DNA from: Chloroflexales bacterium
GTDB taxonomy: Bacteria; Chloroflexota; Chloroflexia; Chloroflexales; Chloroflexaceae
Assembly: GCA_013336035.1 (NCBI GenBank)
Contig: JAAXUL010000545.1
Coordinates: 1 to 5,827 of the forward strand
Length of the DNA: 5,827 nucleotides
Direction: 5' to 3'
The notes beneath the pieces were generated by a model, which saw nothing but the letters and a program-made list of their open reading frames with translations, had not been told where the DNA came from and did not search any database. The translations under genes and the position numbers were made by a program. Shown here piece after piece: positions 1-5,292 of the stretch. The stretch's first letter is position 1, and each line of letters starts with the position of its first letter.

Positions 1-658
1 CGACGATCAGCTGAGCGAGACCTTCCTGAGCCGCAAGGGCTTCACCCTGGGCAAGGGCGGCGAGTGGCAGGACTCGCGCCAGCTGCTCGAGCGGGCCCTG
101 TCCACCGTCGATGTCACCTTCCAGAATATCGACAGCTTCGAGGTCGGCATCTCGGACATCGACACCTACTACGAGAACCTGGGCGGGGTGACCAAGAGCA
201 TCGAGACCCTGAGCGGCAAGAAGCCGGCGGTGCTCGTCTCTGACGCGGTGACGGCCTCGTCGAACCGGGTCGGCTCGCTGAGCCAGATGGTGCGCCTGGA
301 GAGCCGGGCCAAGCTGCTCAACCCGAAGTGGTATGAGGCCATGCTGTCTCACGGCTACGAGGGCGCGCGCGAGATCGAGGCCCGCGTGAACAACACCTAC
401 GGCTGGAGCGCGACCACCAATGCGGTCGAGGGCTGGGTCTACCAGGGCGTCGCCGAGACCTACGTGCTCGACGACGAGATGCGCGAGCGCCTGGCCAAGC
501 TCAACGCCCACGCCGCCGCGGGCATGGTGCGCCGCCTGCTCGAGGCCAACGGGCGTGGCTTCTGGGACGCCGACGAGGCCACGCTCGAGAAGCTGCGCAC
601 GATCTACGAGGACCTTGAGGATCGCCTCGAGGGGATCAGCGTTGGTCAGAGCGGCTAG
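1..658 (+). CDS. bchH: Magnesium chelatase subunit H, C-terminal part (5' end outside window)
   Basis: This is the last 218 codons of the large porphyrin-binding subunit of Mg-chelatase, which with BchI and BchD inserts Mg2+ into protoporphyrin IX using ATP, the first committed step of bacteriochlorophyll synthesis. The frame is open from base 2 to TAG at 656-658. The peptide matches the end of BchH/ChlH: FLSRKGF near the start, an ALSTVDVTFQNIDS stretch, then RAKLLNPKWYEAMLSHGYEG, a GWSATTNAVEGWVY segment, EANGRGFW, and a final YEDLEDRLEGI followed by a short tail. The CobN family shares the fold, but these C-terminal motifs are typical of BchH/ChlH. The full family length is about 1,200-1,300 residues, so roughly the last sixth is present. 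Green phototrophs can carry BchH paralogues (BchS, BchT), and this fragment cannot separate them. The GTG at 188 is internal. The next gene starts 170 bp downstream. Confidence 0.93.
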   Translation, partial: DDQLSETFLSRKGFTLGKGGEWQDSRQLLERALSTVDVTFQNIDSFEVGISDIDTYYENLGGVTKSIETLSGKKPAVLVSDAVTASSNRVGSLSQMVRLESRAKLLNPKWYEAMLSHGYEGAREIEARVNNTYGWSATTNAVEGWVYQGVAETYVLDDEMRERLAKLNAHAAAGMVRRLLEANGRGFWDADEATLEKLRTIYEDLEDRLEGISVGQSG

Positions 659-667
659 GCTGGTGGT

Positions 668-699
668 AAACTGTACATGATATCACAAGTGTGCAGATT
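668..699. repeat. Imperfect inverted repeat just after bchH
   Basis: CTGTACA (671-677) faces TGTGCAG (690-696), which match as an inverted repeat in 6 of 7 positions, the exception being a G-U pair in RNA. After one mismatch, AA/TT pairs extend the symmetry to 668 and 699. The 12-nt centre contains the 8-bp palindrome TGATATCA (678-685). The element begins about ten bases after the bchH stop. It could be a repressor operator or an mRNA 3'-end hairpin. There is no clear T-run after it, so a classical intrinsic terminator is not supported. The symmetry is visible; the function is inferred. Confidence 0.35.
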
Positions 700-731
700 T
701 GCCTAGAATTGTGGCAGACTCGCAACCTAAT

Positions 732-743
732 AGAGGCGCCTCT
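732..743. promoter_or_regulatory. Perfect 12-bp palindrome in the bchH-hemN spacer
   Basis: AGAGGCGCCTCT is perfectly self-complementary and is followed by TTTA. It lies 85 bp before the hemN ATG, upstream of a candidate -10 box at 770-775. As RNA it could form only a 4-bp stem with a GCGC loop, so a binding site for a dimeric regulator is more likely than a terminator. No known operator consensus was recognised. Confidence 0.35.
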
Positions 744-750
744 TTACCGG

Positions 751-785
751 GGCTGGGTACTCGTAACGCTATAGTGTATCCAGCC
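751..785 (+). promoter_or_regulatory. Inverted repeat enclosing a candidate -10 box ahead of hemN
   Basis: GGCTGGGTAC (751-760) and GTATCCAGCC (776-785) are inverted copies in 9 of 10 positions, and the tenth is a G-U pair in RNA. They could form a 10-bp stem with a 15-nt loop. The loop contains TATAGT (770-775), five of six matches to the sigma-70 -10 consensus. No good -35 lies at 16-18 bp: TTACCG at 744-749 is 20 bp away. If the -10 is used, transcription would start near 782, the right arm would span the start point, and the leader would be about 45 nt. That geometry suits a repressible or activator-dependent promoter. If instead transcription reads through from bchH, the stem would be an RNA leader hairpin. 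Both readings are inference. Confidence 0.4.
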
Positions 786-816
786 CAACTACGGCCTATA
801 GCCGCGCCGGGAGCGC

Positions 817-821
817 AGGAG
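817..821 (+). promoter_or_regulatory. Ribosome binding site of hemN
   Basis: AGGAG ends 7 nt before the ATG at 829, at normal spacing. It supports that ATG as the hemN start, in agreement with the family's usual N-terminus. Confidence 0.75.
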
Positions 822-828
822 ATCATCG

Positions 829-2196
829 ATGAACCGCGTGCGCGTAACGCCCGAGCAGATTGATCACTATAACAAGCCAGGCCCTCGCTATACTAGCTAC
901 CCAACGGTGCCCGTCTGGAGCCACTCATTTGGCGAGGCGGACTACCTGGAGGCTCTGGCTGCCGTGGCGGCCCGCCCAGAAGACGCCCTCTCGGTCTATG
1001 TCCACCTGCCCTTCTGCGCCGAGCGCTGCGCCTACTGCGGCTGCAACGCCACCGTCACCAAGCACACCCACGTGGTGGACAGCTACCTCGACCGCGTCGA
1101 GCGCGAGATCGAGCTGGTTGCCCCCCGCCTCGGCGGGCGCCGGCGGGTAGTGCAGATGCACTGGGGCGGCGGCACGCCCAACTTCCTCAACGAGGTCCAG
1201 ATGCGCCGCCTGGTGGGCCTGCTCGACGCGGCCTTCGACATCGACCGCGATGGGCGCACCGGCGAGGTCTCGCTCGAGATGGACCCGCGCATCGGCACGC
1301 GCGAGCAGCTCGAGCTCTGCCGCGAGCTGGGCTTCAACCGGGTGAGCTTTGGCGTGCAGGACATCGACCCGCGCGTGCAGGTGGCCATCGATCGCATCCA
1401 GCCCTTCGAGAAGACCTCCGAGCTCTACTACGCCAGCCGCGAGCTGGGCTTCACCAGCGTCAACATCGACCTGGTCTACGGCCTACCCTACCAGAGCGGC
1501 GCAGTCTTCGGGCGCACTATCGACGCGATCATTGGCCTGCGGCCCGACCGGCTGGCCTGTTTCAGCTACGCGCACCTGCCCACCAGGCTGGCCAACCAGA
1601 AGCGGGTTGACGCGGCGGGCCTGCCCCAGCCCTACGAGAAGTTCAGTCTCTTCCAGCAGGCGGTCGAGCGCATGACCGACGCCGGCTACGACTGGATCGG
1701 CTTCGACCACTTCGCGCTCTCGGACGACGAGATGGCCGTGGCCGCCCGCGAGCGCAAGCTGCACCGCAACTTTATGGGCTATGCCACCAAGCCGGCCCCG
1801 CATATGGTCGCCTTCGGCGTCAGCTCGATCGGGGACCTGGGCGGCTCGTTCGTGCAGAACGATCATGGTCTGGGCCGCTACCAGAAGAGCCTCGACGCGG
1901 GCCACCTGCCGGTCATCCGCGGCATGAAGCTCACCGAGGACGACCAGCGCCGCCGCGCGGCGCTCATGCACCTGATGTGCAACCTCGAGCTGCCTTTCAG
2001 CATGGCCCACGATCCGGCTATGATCGATGACTTCGCCCGGGTTGCCGGCTACGCCGATGAGGGCCTGGTCACGGTCGAGAGCGATCGGCTTGTAGTCACC
2101 GACCTGGGGCGCTACTTCATCCGCAACCTCGGCATGGAGCTTGACGCCCACCTCTCCCACACGGCTGGCCGGCCCGTCTTCTCGAAGACGGTGTGA
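829..2196 (+). CDS. hemN: Oxygen-independent coproporphyrinogen III dehydrogenase (radical SAM)
   Basis: This cytoplasmic radical-SAM enzyme oxidatively decarboxylates two propionate side chains of coproporphyrinogen III to give protoporphyrinogen IX without O2. The 455-residue length fits true HemN (about 457 in E. coli). The N-terminal GPRYTSYPT (18-26) is a HemN hallmark. The 4Fe-4S site is CX3CX2CXC at Cys63, Cys67, Cys70 and Cys72; the last Cys separates HemN from the heme chaperone HemW, which has an aromatic residue there. GGGTP (113-117) is the SAM-binding glycine motif. Further HemN features are LEMDPR, GFNRVSFGVQD, DLVYGLPYQ and a C-terminal LMCNLELPF. No disruption is seen. An AGGAG site precedes the ATG, and the first 35 or so codons are less GC-rich than the rest, as is common at translation starts. 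The gene lies between bchH and the oxidase acting on its product, which suggests that it supplies bacteriochlorophyll synthesis. Confidence 0.95.
   Translation: MNRVRVTPEQIDHYNKPGPRYTSYPTVPVWSHSFGEADYLEALAAVAARPEDALSVYVHLPFCAERCAYCGCNATVTKHTHVVDSYLDRVEREIELVAPRLGGRRRVVQMHWGGGTPNFLNEVQMRRLVGLLDAAFDIDRDGRTGEVSLEMDPRIGTREQLELCRELGFNRVSFGVQDIDPRVQVAIDRIQPFEKTSELYYASRELGFTSVNIDLVYGLPYQSGAVFGRTIDAIIGLRPDRLACFSYAHLPTRLANQKRVDAAGLPQPYEKFSLFQQAVERMTDAGYDWIGFDHFALSDDEMAVAARERKLHRNFMGYATKPAPHMVAFGVSSIGDLGGSFVQNDHGLGRYQKSLDAGHLPVIRGMKLTEDDQRRRAALMHLMCNLELPFSMAHDPAMIDDFARVAGYADEGLVTVESDRLVVTDLGRYFIRNLGMELDAHLSHTAGRPVFSKTV
2174..2191 (+). other. Hairpin at the 3' end of the hemN coding sequence
   Basis: CCGTCTTC and GAAGACGG form an uninterrupted inverted repeat around TC, giving a 7-bp stem with a CTCG tetraloop. 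It covers the last codons and ends two bases before the TGA (2194-2196). No T-run follows, so it is more likely an mRNA stability or processing element, or chance, than a terminator. The same bases are constrained by coding. Confidence 0.3.
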
Positions 2197-2223
2197 TCAT
2201 CTGCGTAGGGAATAAGATAGACC

Positions 2224-2403
2224 ATGTTTAAGCTCCGCGCTCTTGCAGCCCTGGCCCACCTGCTGCTCGCCGCCCGCGCTGGCGCACCGGCGGCGAGTAT
2301 GCACATGGGCCCGATGCTCGGGGGCGCCTTCGTTTGGCCCGGGCTCGGGCGCTACTTATCTAGCGACTTTCCAGCGAGTGGAATTAGCAATGCAAACCTA
2401 TGA
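2224..2403 (+). CDS. Possible small protein, 59 aa, overlapping the oxidase start
   Basis: An ATG at 2224 opens a 59-codon frame that ends at TGA 2401-2403. It fills most of the hemN-oxidase gap and overlaps the oxidase start by 14 nt in another frame. The N-terminus MFKLR followed by ALAALAHLLLAARAGAPAAS looks like a weak signal peptide or short membrane segment. The rest is rich in Gly, Met and Pro (MHMGPMLGGAFVWPGLG). Most third positions up to about codon 42 are G or C, as in the real genes here, and bias fades in the last 15 codons. No strong Shine-Dalgarno is present; AGGGA near 2207 is about 12 nt from the ATG. I do not recognise a family. It may be a real small gene whose translation is coupled to the oxidase, or an upstream ORF, or a chance frame in GC-rich DNA. 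Confidence 0.33.
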   Translation: MFKLRALAALAHLLLAARAGAPAASMHMGPMLGGAFVWPGLGRYLSSDFPASGISNANL

Positions 2404-3799
2404 CGTGGTCGTCGTCGGTGGCGGCATCAGCGGCCTGAGCGCCGCCTACACACTCTACAAGCGGGGCCTCGAGGTCCTGGTCGTCGAGGCCGGCGACGAG
2501 GTCGGCGGCTCGATGAAGAGCATCACCACGCCCGAGGGCTACGTCCTCGACTGCGGGCCCAACACTCTGGCGACGAAGGAGCCCCGCATGTGGGCCCAGT
2601 TCGCCGACCTGGGTCTCACAGAGCGTATGGTTATCTCCGGCCGCGCGGGGAAGCGCCGCTACTTCCTCAAGGACGGCAAGCCCCTCGAGATCCCGAACGA
2701 CCCGATCGGCCTCGCGCGCATGGCCCACGTCTCGCTCAAGGGCAAGCTGCGCATCCTGCGCGAGCCACTGGTGCCGCCGCAGACCGGCCCCGACGAGAGC
2801 GTCGCCAGCTTCTTCAGCCGGCGCATCGGCCCCGAGGTGATGGAGCGCATGGTTGACCCATTTGTCGCGGGGGTCTACTCGGGCGACCCGTCTAAGATGT
2901 CGATCAAGGCGGTCTTCCCCTCGCTCTGGGAGGCCGAGCAGCGCGCCGGTAGCATTATCAAGGGCATGCTGGGTGGTCGCAAGGGCGCGCCGAAGGGCGC
3001 GCCGAAGGGCCCGAAGATGCGCAGCGTGACCTTCAGCTTCAAGGGCGGCATCGCCGAGTGGCCCAAGGCCATCGCGCGGACCCTCGGGCAGCGGCGGGTC
3101 TGGCGGCGCGCGCGGGTCAGCGACCTCTTCCACGAGGATGGCCAATGGCGCCTTGTGGTCGAGCGCGATGGCCCGGCCGAGACAGTCGAGGCGCGCGCGG
3201 TCATCCTGGCCACCCCCGCCTACGCCGCCGCCGATCTGGTGGCCGACCTCGACGCCGCCGCCGCCGCGGCCCTGCGCGACATCACATACTCATCGATGGC
3301 GGTCGTGAACCTGGGCTACCGGCGCAGCCAGGTGGCCCACCCGCTCGACGGCTTCGGCGTCCTGGCGCCCTCGTGCGAGCGGCGCAACTTCCTGGGCATC
3401 CTCTGGGCCTCGAGCCTCTTCCCGCCCTTCGCGCCCGAGGGCCGCGTGCTCACGATCAACCTGATGGGCGGGTCGCTGAACCCCATCCGGGAGGAGCAGA
3501 GCCGCGAGGAGCTGATCGCCCGGGCCATCGCCGACAACGAGTCGGTGATCGGGGCGAGCGGCGCGCCCGAAGTGGTCAACTTCACCCGCTGGCCGAAGGC
3601 CATCCCCCAGTACAACTTCGGCCACGTCGAGCGCATCGCCGCGATCGAGCGGCTAGAGCAGGCGTGCCCCGGGCTCTACTTCCTCGGCAGCTACCGCGGC
3701 GGAGTGGGCGTGCCCAAGTGCTGGAAGAACGCTGTCGAGCTGGCTGACACAGTCGCCAGCAGCCTCGTCGGTCGGCCCGAGCGTATCGCGGCCGAATAA
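2390..3799 (+). CDS. hemY: Protoporphyrinogen oxidase, FAD-dependent (HemY/HemG type)
   Basis: This 469-residue flavoprotein removes six electrons from protoporphyrinogen IX to give protoporphyrin IX, the last step shared by heme and bacteriochlorophyll. The Rossmann FAD motif GGGISGL (10-16) follows a beta strand of five residues, and the acidic ribose-binding Glu33 lies in VVEAG, followed by VGGSMKS. GPNTL is at 56-60. The stretch 149-183 (ERMVDPFVAGVYSGDPSKMS core) is diagnostic of this family. A Lys/Gly-rich stretch (198-209) precedes VTFSFKGGI. The C-terminal FAD contact is GSYRGGVGVPKC (433-444). The ATG at 2390 was chosen because the FAD strand begins immediately after it; the frame is open upstream to 2243 but would encode an unrelated Arg/Cys-rich extension. 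The Shine-Dalgarno is weak (GAGTGG near 2375-2380). Homologues usually use O2. The enzyme is probably peripheral to the membrane. The name hemG is also used for this family. Confidence 0.93.
   Translation: MQTYDVVVVGGGISGLSAAYTLYKRGLEVLVVEAGDEVGGSMKSITTPEGYVLDCGPNTLATKEPRMWAQFADLGLTERMVISGRAGKRRYFLKDGKPLEIPNDPIGLARMAHVSLKGKLRILREPLVPPQTGPDESVASFFSRRIGPEVMERMVDPFVAGVYSGDPSKMSIKAVFPSLWEAEQRAGSIIKGMLGGRKGAPKGAPKGPKMRSVTFSFKGGIAEWPKAIARTLGQRRVWRRARVSDLFHEDGQWRLVVERDGPAETVEARAVILATPAYAAADLVADLDAAAAAALRDITYSSMAVVNLGYRRSQVAHPLDGFGVLAPSCERRNFLGILWASSLFPPFAPEGRVLTINLMGGSLNPIREEQSREELIARAIADNESVIGASGAPEVVNFTRWPKAIPQYNFGHVERIAAIERLEQACPGLYFLGSYRGGVGVPKCWKNAVELADTVASSLVGRPERIAAE
2981..3016 (+). repeat. 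Short in-frame 12-bp tandem repeat in the oxidase gene
   Basis: AAGGGCGCGCCG occurs twice in tandem (2981-2992, 2993-3004), followed by a degenerate third unit AAGGGCCCGAAG (3005-3016). It encodes KGAP-KGAP-KGPK, residues 198-209. Plant and bacterial HemY-type oxidases often have a variable Lys-rich segment here, so the repeat probably sits in a tolerant surface loop and may vary in copy number by slippage. Confidence 0.8.
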
Positions 3800-3807
3800 T
3801 CAGTCGT

Positions 3808-3817
3808 AGCTATAGCT
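3808..3817. repeat. 10-bp palindrome upstream of pucC
   Basis: AGCTATAGCT is perfectly self-complementary and lies between the oxidase stop and the pucC ribosome binding site. It contains CTATAG, a hexamer also present at 769-774 and 796-801 upstream of hemN. The function is unknown; a regulator site or chance are both possible. Confidence 0.3.
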
Positions 3818-3830
3818 GGCCCCCGCCCCC

Positions 3831-3838
3831 GGAGGAGG
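3831..3838 (+). promoter_or_regulatory. Strong ribosome binding site of pucC
   Basis: GGAGGAGG lies directly ahead of the ATG at 3842, with the GGAGG core (3831-3835) 6 nt from the start. It is the strongest Shine-Dalgarno in the window, which suggests efficient translation from a message shared with the oxidase gene 42 bp upstream. Confidence 0.8.
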
Positions 3839-3841
3839 CAC

Positions 3842-5140
3842 ATGACGGTAGTAAAGAACATCCGCCTTGGGCTCATTCACGTCGCTGTGGCCATCAGCCT
3901 GGTGCCGATCACCGGTGTGCTCAACCGGATCATGATCCACGAGCTGGGCCTGATGGCGAGCCTGGTGGCGGGCCTGATCGTCTTGCCACACCTCCTGTCG
4001 CCCTTGCAGCCATTCCTGGGCCAGTACTCCGACCACCACCCGCTGATGGGCTACCGGCGCACACCATACATCGCCCTGGGGCTGGTGCTGTGCGTGGGCG
4101 GGGCGGTGCTGACGCCAATGGCCGCCCTGGCAATGGACACAGATTTCTGGCCCGGCCTGCTCTTCGCCATCGTCGCCTTCCTCACCTGGGGCATGGGCTA
4201 CAACCTATCCGTGGTCTCGTACCTCTCGCTGGCCAGCGACCTCTCGGGCGAGCAGCAGCGCTCGCGCACTATCGCGGTGATGTGGTTCATGATGATCACC
4301 GGCGTGATCGGCACCGCGATCATCACCGGGCGGGCCCTCGAGCACTACACCCCCGAGGGGCTGGTGCGGGTCTTTATGGTCTGCGGCGCCGTCTCGCTGG
4401 TCATCGGCGCGATCGGCCTTGTCGGGCTCGAGCCACGGGGCGCCGTGGCCGGGACGGGCGCGCGCCATAGCGCCCGTGAGGCCGTCGGCGCCGTCCTGGG
4501 CAACCCTCAGGCCCAGGCCTTCTTCGTCTACCTGATGCTGCTCCTGGCGGCCATCCTGGGGCAGGATGTGCTGCTCGAGCCCTTTGGCGCGCAGGCTTTC
4601 GGCATGAGCGTGCGCGAGACAACCCAGCTCACCGCCACCTGGGGTGGCGCCACCCTCCTGGCCCTCCTACTCCAGGGCCTTGTCCTTAGCAGGTACCTCA
4701 GTAAGAGGGCGGGCGCCTCCCTCGGCGCGGCGGTGGCGGCCACCGGCTTCTTGCTGATCGCATTGAGCGGCATCCTCGGCGCGGAGCGACTCTTCGTGCC
4801 GGGTATCGCCATCCTAGGCTTCGGCACGGGCATCGCGACAACAACTAACCTGGCCATGATGCTCGATATGACCACGCCCTCGAACGTCGGGCTCTTCATC
4901 GGTGCATGGGGTGTGGCCGACGCGGCCGCTCGGGGTCTGGGCAACCTGATGGCGGGTGTCCTGCGCGACATAATGAGCGCGACCCTGGGCAGCGCAACCG
5001 GCGGCTATATCGTAGTGTTCCTCATCGAGGGACTTATGCTCTGTGTCGCGCTCGTGCTCCTGCGCCGCATCGATGTCTCAGCCTTCCGCGGTGAGCAGCA
5101 GAGCATCACGACCCTCATCGCAGTGGCGGGGGATGCCTGA
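3842..5140 (+). CDS. pucC: PucC/LhaA-family membrane protein (bacteriochlorophyll/antenna assembly)
   Basis: This 432-residue protein belongs to the PucC (BCH) branch of the major facilitator superfamily. In purple bacteria, members (PucC, LhaA) assist assembly of light-harvesting complexes and may carry or shield bacteriochlorophyll; the substrate of this copy is not known. About twelve hydrophobic segments are visible, roughly at 9-27, 38-58, 76-97, 103-130, 143-163, 176-197, 226-245, 268-284, 292-312, 318-342, 349-375 and 388-407. Family motifs include LNRIMIHELG (27-36), MGYRRTPYIALG (69-80), QDVLLEPFG (241-249) and GLFIGAWG (350-357). The Gly/Ala-rich linker at 197-215 fits the central cytoplasmic loop between two six-helix halves. 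The gene follows the oxidase by 42 bp and is probably cotranscribed with it. A GC-rich hairpin follows its stop. A pigment transport role beside chlorin genes is a reasonable inference; LH1 versus chlorosome or reaction-centre assembly cannot be decided here. Confidence 0.9.
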   Translation: MTVVKNIRLGLIHVAVAISLVPITGVLNRIMIHELGLMASLVAGLIVLPHLLSPLQPFLGQYSDHHPLMGYRRTPYIALGLVLCVGGAVLTPMAALAMDTDFWPGLLFAIVAFLTWGMGYNLSVVSYLSLASDLSGEQQRSRTIAVMWFMMITGVIGTAIITGRALEHYTPEGLVRVFMVCGAVSLVIGAIGLVGLEPRGAVAGTGARHSAREAVGAVLGNPQAQAFFVYLMLLLAAILGQDVLLEPFGAQAFGMSVRETTQLTATWGGATLLALLLQGLVLSRYLSKRAGASLGAAVAATGFLLIALSGILGAERLFVPGIAILGFGTGIATTTNLAMMLDMTTPSNVGLFIGAWGVADAAARGLGNLMAGVLRDIMSATLGSATGGYIVVFLIEGLMLCVALVLLRRIDVSAFRGEQQSITTLIAVAGDA

Positions 5141-5147
5141 GGCCGCG

Positions 5148-5166
5148 CGGGCGGTCTGACCGCCCG
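5148..5166 (+). terminator. GC-rich hairpin after pucC, likely transcription end
   Basis: CGGGCGGT and ACCGCCCG form a perfect 8-bp stem around a CTG loop, beginning 7 nt after the pucC stop. No T-run follows, so termination would be of the hairpin-only or factor-assisted kind, or the stem may protect the 3' end of the message. The new promoter 45 bp downstream supports a boundary between transcription units. Confidence 0.55.
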
Positions 5167-5210
5167 GATCTCAGGGACTTCGCGATACGGACAGAACTGC
5201 TCTGGTGAGG

Positions 5211-5237
5211 TTGACACGCTCACGCGTCTGTGATACT
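5211..5237 (+). promoter_or_regulatory. Sigma-70-type promoter for hemA
   Basis: A perfect -35 TTGACA (5211-5216) is followed 15 bp later by GATACT (5232-5237, four of six to TATAAT), preceded by TGT to give an extended -10. The 15-bp spacing is short but compatible with an extended -10. TACTGT (5234-5239) at 17 bp is a weaker alternative. A TCAC-N6-GTGA dyad (5220-5233) lies between the boxes. Transcription would start near 5244, giving a leader of about 49 nt. This is the clearest promoter in the window. Confidence 0.65.
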
Positions 5238-5279
5238 GTCCACGATCGTTCAGATTTGCTAAGGTAAGGTGAGAAATAC

Positions 5280-5284
5280 AGAGG
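5280..5284 (+). promoter_or_regulatory. Ribosome binding site of hemA
   Basis: AGAGG ends 8 nt before the ATG at 5293. Spacing and the protein N-terminus agree on this start. Confidence 0.6.
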
Positions 5285-5292
5285 TTCTCGGC

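Noticed and set aside
188..658. GTG at 188 as the start of a separate 156-residue gene
   Set aside because: The same frame is open back to base 2 and encodes conserved BchH sequence upstream of 188, so the GTG is an internal valine.
672..687. Possible CrtJ/PpsR site (TGT-N12-ACA) after bchH
   Set aside because: TGT and ACA are present but 10 bp apart, not 12, and this regulator is known mainly from purple bacteria.
732..748. Intrinsic terminator for bchH at the 12-bp palindrome
   Set aside because: A gapless palindrome leaves only a 4-bp stem in RNA and the following TTTA is too short for a U-tract.
1483..2160. Long minus-strand open frame (225 codons) opposite hemN
   Set aside because: It is antisense to a well-conserved gene, its composition mirrors the GC-biased codon positions of hemN, and its product shows no recognisable motif.
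2243..2389. N-terminal extension of the oxidase upstream of 2390
   Set aside because: The 49 extra residues are Arg/Cys/Pro-rich and unlike this family, while the FAD-binding strand begins right after the ATG at 2390.
2384..3145. Minus-strand open frame (253 codons) opposite the oxidase
   Set aside because: Its Ala/Arg/Leu-rich product without motifs is what GC-rich antisense DNA gives; the + strand gene accounts for this stretch.
3254..3272. GCC-repeat stretch in the oxidase as a microsatellite
   Set aside because: It is a run of Ala codons in a GC-rich gene with no periodic structure beyond normal codon preference.
5192..5204. CAGA-N5-TCTG dyad upstream of the hemA -35
   Set aside because: Four-base arms of this kind are expected often by chance; nothing else supports it.
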